Below, in pieces: positions 1-5,344 of a DNA stretch of 6,554 nt (its first letter is position 1; every line of letters starts with the position of its first letter). Made by a program: the position numbers and the translations under genes. Origin of the DNA: Bacteroidota bacterium. Its GTDB lineage: Bacteria > Bacteroidota > Bacteroidia > Chitinophagales > Saprospiraceae. The stretch spans positions 1-6,554 of the forward strand of contig QQUB01000906.1 in the NCBI GenBank assembly GCA_008501835.1. Reading direction: 5' to 3'. The notes beneath the pieces were generated by a model that saw only the letters and a program-made list of their open reading frames with translations, was not told the origin of the DNA and ran no database searches.

Positions 1-252
1 CAGCACCTTTTCCAATAAGGAACGTGCGCCTTCGTAATCGCCAAGATCCTGATATACCAACGCAAGATTCGAACGCCTTATCGCCGTGGAGGGATGGTCT
101 TCTCCATAATTGCGAATGTCCGATTCCAACGCCTTTTCCAACAAGGAATGTGCGCCTTCGTAATCGCCAAGATTCTGATATACCACCGCAAGATTCGAAC
201 GACTTCTCGCCGTAGAGGGATGGTCTTCTCCATAATTGCGAATGTCCAATTC
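1..252 (-). repeat. Near-identical 126-bp tandem TPR-coding units
   Basis: Positions 1-126 and 127-252 are direct copies with 10 mismatches by eye, about 92% identical. A third unit starting at 253 keeps the phase but is much more diverged. Each unit encodes one 42-residue kinesin-light-chain-like TPR containing SNLAxVYQxLGDYEGA and IRNYGEDHPSTA. The array continues past the left edge, so the copy number is unknown. High DNA identity suggests recent duplication or homogenisation by recombination. Confidence 0.9.
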
Positions 253-1587
253 CAGCACCTTTTGATGTAAATCCCGCGCTTTTTCATATTCTCCTAAGTT
301 CCGATAAACAACAGCAAGATTGGATACGAAAACAGCAAAATCTTCATGTTCATGATCTGGGAAAACCTGTAAAATCCGAACTCCGAAAGGTATAAATTGA
401 AATTTATCTACAGGATTTTCTTTAACCTCATCTAGATAAAGCAAGTCAGTAATATTGTTTACCAAAGTTTCCAAATCTTCAAATTCAGGCTTCAATTTAT
501 CCACTAAAACATCCTGAATAATCCGATGCATTTTAAAGGCCTGCTGCTCTTCATCATAGATAATCCACCCTTTTTTCCGTAAAGAATTCCTTGCCATCAA
601 ATTAGAATCCCAAACACTTTCATCCTCATCTTTAATATCAAGTAAAGAAGTAATCATATCCCAACTAAGAAAAATAGGCGGCAATCCAATATACTGCTTC
701 AACAAAAACACCTCATCCTCACTCATATCCGGCAATTGAAAAATAGCTTCCAGATAAGGAAAAAGCTGTTTGATCTGATCTTCTTTACTATGTGTAATAG
801 CACTGAAGTCGACCGGTTTGCCAATTTTCACCCCCCTTTGTTCAAGTAAATCTCTCAGTTTCCTCAAGGGAGTGATTTCCAGATTTTGAGCAGTTTTGGC
901 GAACACCTCAATGGTCAAAGTATGGAAATCAACTGTTCTGAGAATTTCACTGGCTGTTTCATCATCTTCATCCAAATCATAATGACTATAAAAGAGATTC
1001 AGTGCTTCTTTTTCATTAAGAAAATCCAACGCCACCTTTTTAGCAAAAGACATTTCTTGCCGGGAAGTGATGAGTACATGCCAATCCGGTGCTTTTGGAA
1101 AATAATCCTTGAATTGCTGTAATTGTTCATCCCCATTATCCAATACAAGAAGGGATTTGCCGCCAAGATTAGACATGGCATTGAGGATTATCTGAGCATC
1201 GGATGTTGGATCTCCGGAGAGGGGAATACCGAGGTTTTGGGCGAGGACTTTATTAGAACCTAAATCATTCGAAAAATCACCCAGTTGTTCTACCCATGCG
1301 ATGTGGGTATATTTATCCCGGTGACGGTTGGCAAAGGCTGTAGCCACAGTAGTTTTGCCAATGCCCCCCATGCCATTCATCAGCACCACCCGTTGGGAAG
1401 TCTCGAGCGTATCAAAAAGGGAACTTAATTCCTCTTCCCGGCCAATGATCTTATCCGACAGAGAAGGCAATTTGGTGAGCAGGCGGGGAACTTCCCGTTT
1501 GCTTTCATACTGGACAATTTTTGTCCCGATGTTTTCAATCTTATCCCGGGCAACATTATCTCCCTGCCCATGATGTTTTTGGTCCAT
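1..1587 (-). CDS. STAND (NB-ARC-like) NTPase with C-terminal TPRs, cut by the left window edge
   Basis: The frame is open from ATG 1587 to base 1, giving 529 visible residues with no stop. Residues 1-40 are a linker with a GQGDNVARDKI motif (7-17). The NTPase core has a Walker A GMGGIGKTT (72-80), a Walker B-type strand KSLLVLDN (144-151) and an ITSR sensor-like motif (173-176). An FHTLTIEVFA segment (221-230) sits where the GLPL motif lies in NB-ARC proteins. A winged-helix MHRIIQDV (353-360) matches the MHD/MHR position. TPRs of 42 residues begin near residue 420 and are cut by the edge. Such NTPases are known as ATP-dependent switches that oligomerise when a sensor domain, here TPRs, meets a trigger; many act in phage defence or programmed death. 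No effector domain is visible. An in-frame TAA lies four codons before this ATG, so the true N-terminus may include the upstream ORF. The architecture is clear; the biological role is inferred. Confidence 0.88.
   Translation of the reverse strand, partial: MDQKHHGQGDNVARDKIENIGTKIVQYESKREVPRLLTKLPSLSDKIIGREEELSSLFDTLETSQRVVLMNGMGGIGKTTVATAFANRHRDKYTHIAWVEQLGDFSNDLGSNKVLAQNLGIPLSGDPTSDAQIILNAMSNLGGKSLLVLDNGDEQLQQFKDYFPKAPDWHVLITSRQEMSFAKKVALDFLNEKEALNLFYSHYDLDEDDETASEILRTVDFHTLTIEVFAKTAQNLEITPLRKLRDLLEQRGVKIGKPVDFSAITHSKEDQIKQLFPYLEAIFQLPDMSEDEVFLLKQYIGLPPIFLSWDMITSLLDIKDEDESVWDSNLMARNSLRKKGWIIYDEEQQAFKMHRIIQDVLVDKLKPEFEDLETLVNNITDLLYLDEVKENPVDKFQFIPFGVRILQVFPDHEHEDFAVFVSNLAVVYRNLGEYEKARDLHQKVLELDIRNYGEDHPSTARSRSNLAVVYQNLGDYEGAHSLLEKALESDIRNYGEDHPSTAIRRSNLALVYQDLGDYEGARSLLEKVL
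1537..1575 (-). other. Second GDNV..DKI linker motif (HHGQGDNVARDKI)
   Basis: Residues 5-17 of the NTPase, directly after its start codon. It repeats the motif at the end of the upstream ORF, in the same frame and 75 nt further along. Confidence 0.75.
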
Positions 1588-1599
1588 AGGGCAGATGTT

Positions 1600-1878
1600 T
1601 TAACCATTGACAATTTTGTCTCCTCCAACATTATCCCCCGTGCCATAATGAATTTGAGTGATCTTCACACTGGAAGGTTCCTCTCCCGCTTCCTGAAGCG
1701 CTTTGATGATTGATTCGAGATCTCCGGAAGCATCCGGGTTTTTCTTTAAATGTTTTTTGACCTTAATAGCCACAGCCTCCTGATTGTCCTGGTCGTCAGG
1801 ATCAGCTTTCAAATCAGTAATAGGTTCGTCGTCTTTAAGGAAGAGGGGACGTACCCAATCCCATATGGCGGTTGACAT
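1600..1878 (-). CDS. Small acidic helical protein, probable adaptor segment of the STAND system
   Basis: This 92-codon ORF begins with MSTAIWDWVRPLF and continues with an acidic stretch (about 17-34, rich in DD, DPDD, DNQE), then helix-prone segments VKKHLKKNPD and LESIIKALQEAGEE. It ends in HYGTGDNVGGDKIVNG (77-92). It has no signal peptide or membrane segment. The ending matches the N-terminus of the following NTPase. Helical N-terminal domains followed by a glycine-rich GDNV..DK linker are, to my recollection, common in front of effector or NTPase domains in bacterial STAND and CHAT systems, where they act in protein-protein contacts. The ORF is in frame with the NTPase, ending 12 nt before its ATG, and its own ATG lies 3 nt after the TAG of the 28-codon ORF. 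It may therefore be a middle fragment of one gene. I do not recognise a named family. Confidence 0.6.
   Translation of the reverse strand: MSTAIWDWVRPLFLKDDEPITDLKADPDDQDNQEAVAIKVKKHLKKNPDASGDLESIIKALQEAGEEPSSVKITQIHYGTGDNVGGDKIVNG
1612..1650 (-). other. First GDNV..DKI linker motif (HYGTGDNVGGDKI)
   Basis: Residues 77-89 of the 92-codon ORF. It pairs with a second copy at 1537-1575. Over 14 aligned codons the two DNA copies agree at about 29 of 42 bases, so they are related but not a recent duplication. GxGDNV and DKI are shared. Confidence 0.75.
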
Positions 1879-1881
1879 TTC

Positions 1882-1968
1882 CTAGGCAGCTTTTTCGCCG
1901 CCTTTACTTTTTTTAATACTGCTAACCAAGTAACCTACTGCGGTGCCAACTAAAGGTCCTGGAGTCAT
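1882..1968 (-). CDS. 28-codon ORF, possible displaced N-terminus of the STAND protein
   Basis: The ORF starts MTPGPLVGTAVGYLVSS and ends KKSKGGEKAA before TAG (1884-1882). The first part is a small-residue-rich hydrophobic helix; the tail is basic. It resembles the glycine/alanine-rich first helix that often opens helical N-terminal domains of bacterial STAND proteins. It is in frame with the 92-codon ORF, whose ATG follows the TAG after one codon (GAA). No Shine-Dalgarno site precedes it, which is normal for Bacteroidota. It could be a real micro-protein translationally coupled to the next ORF, or the start of a longer protein now interrupted by TAG. Upstream the frame stays open to a stop at 2055-2053 but contains no other ATG. 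Confidence 0.4.
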   Translation of the reverse strand: MTPGPLVGTAVGYLVSSIKKSKGGEKAA

Positions 1969-2040
1969 ATCGATATATTTTAGGAAAACCAATATAATGA
2001 ATTTTGAGGAGAGATGCGGATTGGGGGTGGGATGAATAAA

Positions 2041-2199
2041 AACTTCTACATTTTACATTGGACATTCTGCTGTTTTGCGGTTCCGTATCGCTTGCCGGAA
2101 AACTGTAGTGATGAATGATAGAAGGAATAACTTAAGAAAGTTGAATCAACGTGTCAGAACCGCAAAATATCGAATATCCAACCGCAGAATGTAGAAGTT
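2041..2199. repeat. Imperfect 43-nt inverted repeat flanking a 73-nt spacer
   Basis: Left arm 2041-2083 and right arm 2157-2199 are inverted copies sharing AACTTCTACATT, TTGGAyATTC and TTTTGCGGTTC, with a diverged patch and a 1-nt shift between the blocks. The 73-nt spacer has no ORF. It lies 31 nt after the rpoN stop, so a transcript from rpoN would fold into a long hairpin and might end there, although no T-run follows. It may equally be a MITE-like or dispersed intergenic element. The rest of 1969-2230 shows nothing recognisable apart from a poor -7-like sequence (TATATTGG on the minus strand, 1996-1989). Confidence 0.65.
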
Positions 2200-2230
2200 G
2201 TGGAAATAAAAAGGAAGCAGCAAATCTATT

Positions 2231-3745
2231 CTACAATTCTTTCCTAAGCCTCGCCACAGGAATACTCAACTGCTCGCGGTACTTAGCTACCGTTCGGCGG
2301 GCAATATTGTAGCCTTTTTCCTGGAGGATGTTTTTGAGTTTTTCGTCGGAGAGAGGCTTTCGCTTGTTTTCTCCCTCAACCATTTCCTTGAGGATCTTTT
2401 TGACTTCAAGGGTGGAGACTTCTGCTCCGTCGCTGGTTTGGAGGGATTCTGAGAAAAAGTCTTTGAGCAATTTGGTACCAAATTCCGTTTGAACGTATTT
2501 ACTGTTGACTACCCTCGAGATGGTAGAAATATCCAGGCCGGTAATGTCTGCAATATCTTTGAGAATCATCGGCCGCAGCTTCTTTTGATCTCCAGAGAGG
2601 AAAAAGTCATACTGATATTGCATGATGGCATACATCGTATTGTGCAGCGTAAGCTGCCGCTGACGGATGGCATCGATAAACCATTTGGCGGAGTCGATCT
2701 TTTGTTTGATAAAAAGTACTGCCTCTTTATCTCGCTTATTCGCCTTTTTACCTTTTTGAGCAGCCCGGTAACTTCTCAGCATATCCATATACTGGTCGTT
2801 GATATGCAGATCGGGAGCATTTCTGGAATTCAAGGTGAGAATCAATTCACCTTCGCGGTTGGTAATTATGAAATCAGGTACAACGTATTGCAAATTCCTT
2901 GGCCCGGAACTGGTAAATCCACTCGCAGGCTTAGGATTCAATTTAGTAATCTCTTCGATGGCTTCCTTGAGGTCCTGGGCGGGAACATCCATCTTGCGCA
3001 TGAGTTTTTCGTAATGTTTTTTACCAAACTCATCAAAATGATCCCGAAGGATCTTCAACCCAAGATCCATGGCCGCGGCCTGACTGGCATCTTTATATTG
3101 AACATTATCCAGTTTGAGTCCCAACTGGATAATGAGACACTCCTGAAGGTCTCTCGCTCCGGTGCCGGGTGGTTCAAACTTCTGGATCAACGCCAGAATT
3201 TCGTTGATCTTTTCTTCCGTAGTGAAAATATTCTGGGCGAAAAGCAGGTCATCCATTATGGAAGCCGGATCGCGCCTGAGGTAACCGTCCTCATCAATAG
3301 AACCTATGATCTGAAGAGCAATGACTTCATCGTTCTCCTCTTCAAATTTCAACAGACCCAATTGATTTTCCAGATGATCATGGAAAGAGTTCTGAACAGC
3401 CACCGGAATGGTTTTATCGTCTTCTTCTGAAGCAGAATAAGCATCTCCTTTGAGCTTATAGGAAACCGGATCGTCCTCCAGGTAATCGTTCAGATAATCA
3501 TCCAGTTCAAAAGCTTCCTGCTCCGCATCCTGTTCGGTAAAATCATCGTAATCATCCTCGATAGGTTCGTCCAAACTGCCAAACTCATCCTCCTGCACAC
3601 CTTCTTCCAGGGCTGGATTGACTTCCAGCTCCTCCTTGATGCGCTGCTCCAGATTGACTGTCGGGATCTGCAACAATTTCATCAACTGAATTTGTTGAGG
3701 CGACAGCTTCTGCAGCATCTTCTGACTTATCGTCTGCTTGAGCAT
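2231..3745 (-). CDS. rpoN: RNA polymerase sigma-54 factor RpoN
   Basis: Sigma-54 directs core RNA polymerase to -24/-12 promoters and needs an AAA+ activator to open DNA. At 504 residues the protein is full length. Region I (1-48) is the glutamine/leucine-rich activator-contact helix, containing LSPQQIQLMKLLQ. Region II (about 49-115) is strongly acidic, with many D/E clusters. The core-binding domain contains EPPGTGARDLQECL (191-204). A helix-turn-helix lies around 390-430 (LKDIADITGLDISTISRVV then NSKYVQTEFG). The RpoN box ARRTVAKYRE (482-491) reads the -24 element and is intact. It starts at ATG 3745 and ends with TAG at 2233-2231. No activator or sigma-54 modulation gene is beside it, and the neighbours do not look like an rpoN operon. 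A long open frame on the opposite strand (2489-3430) is a codon-bias shadow. Confidence 0.98.
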   Translation of the reverse strand: MLKQTISQKMLQKLSPQQIQLMKLLQIPTVNLEQRIKEELEVNPALEEGVQEDEFGSLDEPIEDDYDDFTEQDAEQEAFELDDYLNDYLEDDPVSYKLKGDAYSASEEDDKTIPVAVQNSFHDHLENQLGLLKFEEENDEVIALQIIGSIDEDGYLRRDPASIMDDLLFAQNIFTTEEKINEILALIQKFEPPGTGARDLQECLIIQLGLKLDNVQYKDASQAAAMDLGLKILRDHFDEFGKKHYEKLMRKMDVPAQDLKEAIEEITKLNPKPASGFTSSGPRNLQYVVPDFIITNREGELILTLNSRNAPDLHINDQYMDMLRSYRAAQKGKKANKRDKEAVLFIKQKIDSAKWFIDAIRQRQLTLHNTMYAIMQYQYDFFLSGDQKKLRPMILKDIADITGLDISTISRVVNSKYVQTEFGTKLLKDFFSESLQTSDGAEVSTLEVKKILKEMVEGENKRKPLSDEKLKNILQEKGYNIARRTVAKYREQLSIPVARLRKEL

Positions 3746-3896
3746 GAGTTAATTATTTTCCGGCTAAAGTAACGTCTATAGTTACTAATCACTTCTAAAC
3801 AGTCACTAAAATATTCTCAAATATTGTAATACGTTAGAAACCTCAGAATGTTTGATTTTTTTTATTGCAATTTACAATTTTTCGACCAAAACTGCA

Positions 3897-3916
3897 CCCG
3901 TACCCTGCTTAACGGG
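3897..3916. repeat. Small inverted repeat CCCGT/ACGGG
   Basis: CCCGT (3897-3901) and ACGGG (3912-3916) form a 5-bp stem with a 10-nt loop. It is short enough to arise by chance. It lies in the divergent promoter region and could be an operator or nothing. Confidence 0.25.
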
Positions 3917-3948
3917 AGAGTTTTAACAAATTGCAAACGGAATTGTTC

Positions 3949-3968
3949 AACCCTCATCCTGAAGGGTT
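3949..3968. repeat. Hairpin AACCCT/AGGGTT upstream of the arginase-like gene
   Basis: AACCCT (3949-3954) and AGGGTT (3963-3968) pair perfectly around an 8-nt loop. No T-run follows and no gene ends here, so a terminator is unlikely. Its right half, CCTGAAGGGTT, recurs with one change at 5289-5299, which suggests a dispersed repeat or a protein-binding site. Confidence 0.4.
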
Positions 3969-4036
3969 TCCGGCAATAAATCCTCCGCAAAAAAAGACAG
4001 AATTATTTCAAAAAAGAAAACGATGAGCCTTTTTTA

Positions 4037-4044
4037 TATTTTTG
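4037..4044 (+). promoter_or_regulatory. Bacteroidota -7 promoter box (TATTTTTG)
   Basis: TATTTTTG fits the Bacteroidota sigma-ABfr consensus TAnnTTTG exactly. It lies 17 nt before the ATG at 4062, implying a very short leader. No clear TTTG -33 box sits at the usual 19-nt spacing, and the surroundings are A/T-rich, so a chance match is possible. Confidence 0.45.
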
Positions 4045-4061
4045 CATAAAACAAACAATCG

Positions 4062-5159
4062 ATGCTCGAAAACTGGCTTTCTCCAATTACACCGGATCCT
4101 TTCAAAGAAGAAAATTTTCAACAATTCCAGATCGGTGCCCATATCGATGCCTTTACAAGTGAGGTTCCCGATCTTTCTGACACCAAACTGGCCATCATCG
4201 GCATTGGCTCAAAAGAAGCTGACATTGTGCGTCGGTCCCTCTACCGGATGAGTTTTCCTTTCCCCGGATTAAATATTGCCGATCTTGGCAATTTCAAAAA
4301 AAGTTCTCACGCTTTTATCATCCCACTCATCAAAGAGTTACTGGAAGGAAAAATAATCCCTATCCTCATCGGCACATCAGCTGATTTTATAGCTCCGCAA
4401 TACAGAGCCTTTAAAAGCCTTAAGGAAATGATCAATGTTGCACTGGTGGACGATACAATTCCATTTACCGGCGACCCCGACGGGCCGGGGGCCATGTACC
4501 TTGATGAGATCCTCACCGAGAAAAAATCACATCTTTTCCATCTGGGAATTGTCGGTTGCCAGCGCCATTATATCAACCCCGAATCCAAAAAGTTATTTGA
4601 TAAATGGAACTTTGAATACGTCGGTCTTGGAGACGCCCGCAACAACCTGAGCGAACTGGAACCTGTGGTCCGCGACGCCGACTTGCTTGGGTTTAATCTA
4701 TCTGCACTGAAGCAGGCTGAAGTTCCCGCTCAAAACAGAAATACTCCAACCGGATTTACCGTGGAAGAAGCTTGTCGTATCGCTCGTTATGCAGGCATGA
4801 GTGACAAATTACGTTCCTTTGGCGTGTATGGGTTTGAACATCAAGACTATGGCGATGAACAAACGGCAGAAGTGATCGCACAAATGATCTGGTACTTCAT
4901 TGACGGATATTTTAACCGCAAAAATGACTTCCCTGTTTCAACCAAAGGATTAGTGGAATATATCGTCAATTTCCAGCATGAACAAATCGTTTTCTGGAAA
5001 AGTCAGCGCAGCGGACGATGGTGGTTGCAGATTCCGGTGATGAGTAATAAGAAATACCAACGTCACTACCTGGTTCCCTGTTCCTATAACGACTATAAAA
5101 AAGCCTGTAATGAGGAGTTACCGGATAGGCTGGTAAATGCGTTTAAGCGGTTTCATTAG
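4062..5159 (+). CDS. Arginase-fold protein of the Bacteroidota formimidoylglutamase-like group, metal ligands missing
   Basis: The 365-residue protein matches, from memory of Flavobacteria homologues, a conserved Bacteroidota branch of the arginase/agmatinase/formimidoylglutamase family. Shared blocks are PIVRNADLL-like (here EPVVRDADLLG, 200-210), EEACRIARYAGMSDKL (235-250), AQMIWYFIDGYFNRK (273-287) and the C-terminal HYLVPCSYNDY (335-345). True ureohydrolases bind two Mn ions through GGxH, DAHxD and SxDxDxxDP motifs. The equivalents here are GTSADF (104-109), LVDDTIPF (128-135) and GFNLSALK (210-217), so nearly all ligands are absent, including both Asp of the third motif (N212, S214). Hydrolysis of a guanidino or formimino substrate is therefore doubtful; a structural or ligand-binding role is an inference. 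ATG 4062 is the only in-frame start, since a TAA lies at 4047-4049. No histidine-degradation genes are nearby. Confidence 0.85.
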   Translation: MLENWLSPITPDPFKEENFQQFQIGAHIDAFTSEVPDLSDTKLAIIGIGSKEADIVRRSLYRMSFPFPGLNIADLGNFKKSSHAFIIPLIKELLEGKIIPILIGTSADFIAPQYRAFKSLKEMINVALVDDTIPFTGDPDGPGAMYLDEILTEKKSHLFHLGIVGCQRHYINPESKKLFDKWNFEYVGLGDARNNLSELEPVVRDADLLGFNLSALKQAEVPAQNRNTPTGFTVEEACRIARYAGMSDKLRSFGVYGFEHQDYGDEQTAEVIAQMIWYFIDGYFNRKNDFPVSTKGLVEYIVNFQHEQIVFWKSQRSGRWWLQIPVMSNKKYQRHYLVPCSYNDYKKACNEELPDRLVNAFKRFH

Positions 5160-5191
5160 CATCATAATTGATCAATCAAAGATATTAATGA

Positions 5192-5204
5192 GTCCCATCG
5201 GGAC
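5192..5204. repeat. Palindrome GTCCC-ATC-GGGAC
   Basis: A perfect 5-bp GC-rich stem with a 3-nt loop, followed by GACCATATAGGTAAAA. This layout, a GC-rich palindrome then an ATAT..GGTAgaAAA tail, resembles short dispersed intergenic repeats I recall from Bacteroidota genomes. The resemblance is from memory, not a search. Confidence 0.6.
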
Positions 5205-5209
5205 GACCA

Positions 5210-5231
5210 TATAGGTAAAACTCAACCTGTA
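5210..5231. repeat. Hairpin TATAGGT/ACCTGTA
   Basis: TATAGGT (5210-5216) pairs with ACCTGTA (5225-5231) around an 8-nt loop, with one G.U wobble as RNA. It sits between the two GC-rich palindromes and may be part of the same repeat unit. Confidence 0.4.
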
Positions 5232-5241
5232 AAAACACTCC

Positions 5242-5258
5242 GAGTGCCATAGGTACTC
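5242..5258. repeat. Palindrome GAGTGCC-ATA-GGTACTC
   Basis: A 7-bp stem with a 3-nt loop and one G.U wobble as RNA. It parallels the palindrome at 5192-5204 in layout (CC-AT[AC]-GG centre), which suggests a paired repeat unit. Confidence 0.6.
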
Positions 5259-5283
5259 AATAAATTTTCATTAACAAGAAATA

Positions 5284-5299
5284 AACTCCCTGAAGAGTT
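5284..5299. repeat. Hairpin AACTC/GAGTT
   Basis: AACTC (5284-5288) and GAGTT (5295-5299) form a 5-bp stem with loop CCTGAA. The right half, CCTGAAGAGTT, matches 10 of 11 bases at 3958-3968, upstream of the arginase-like gene. Confidence 0.4.
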
Positions 5300-5344
5300 A
5301 ATTAGAACTGCCAATTATTTCAAACTCCATTTTCCAGACACTTT

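Larger units (their letters stand above)
3746..4061. promoter_or_regulatory. Divergent intergenic region between rpoN and the arginase-like gene
   Basis: This 316-bp stretch has no credible ORF and must hold promoters for both flanking genes. The rpoN side is AT-rich. The best -7-like sequence there is AATATTTG on the minus strand (3825-3818), one base off TAnnTTTG and about 70 nt before the ATG, with no convincing -33 box. Two small hairpins lie near the middle, at 3897-3916 and 3949-3968. The -7 box for the plus-strand gene is listed separately. Confidence 0.6.
5160..5344. other. Palindrome-rich spacer between convergent genes
   Basis: This 185-bp gap separates the 3' ends of the arginase-like gene and the LolA-like gene. 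It holds four successive short hairpins (5192-5204, 5210-5231, 5242-5258, 5284-5299). The whole could act as a bidirectional transcription stop, although none of the stems has a classic T-run. No ORF or RNA gene is recognisable. Confidence 0.6.

Noticed and set aside
24..287. Short repetitive ORFs on both strands (63 and 69 codons)
   Set aside because: They are out-of-frame readings of the 126-bp TPR repeat units; the repeats in their translations come from that DNA.
1..378. CRISPR-like array from regular direct repeats
   Set aside because: The 126-bp units are contiguous, without short repeats and unique spacers, and encode TPRs in frame.
886..1646. Several 60-81-codon ORFs on either strand
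   Set aside because: They overlap the NTPase reading frame, which carries Walker A, Walker B and MHR motifs, and show no independent features.
1882..1884. TAG as a recoded sense codon
   Set aside because: TAG is the natural end of rpoN, the arginase-like gene and the LolA-like gene in this window, so genome-wide recoding is not supported; local readthrough remains possible.
2489..3430. 313-codon open frame on the plus strand
   Set aside because: It lies entirely antisense to rpoN, whose motifs are intact, and its translation resembles no protein I know. It is an artefact of rpoN codon use.
3949..3968. Rho-independent terminator
   Set aside because: No T-run follows and the neighbouring genes diverge from this region, so no transcript ends here.
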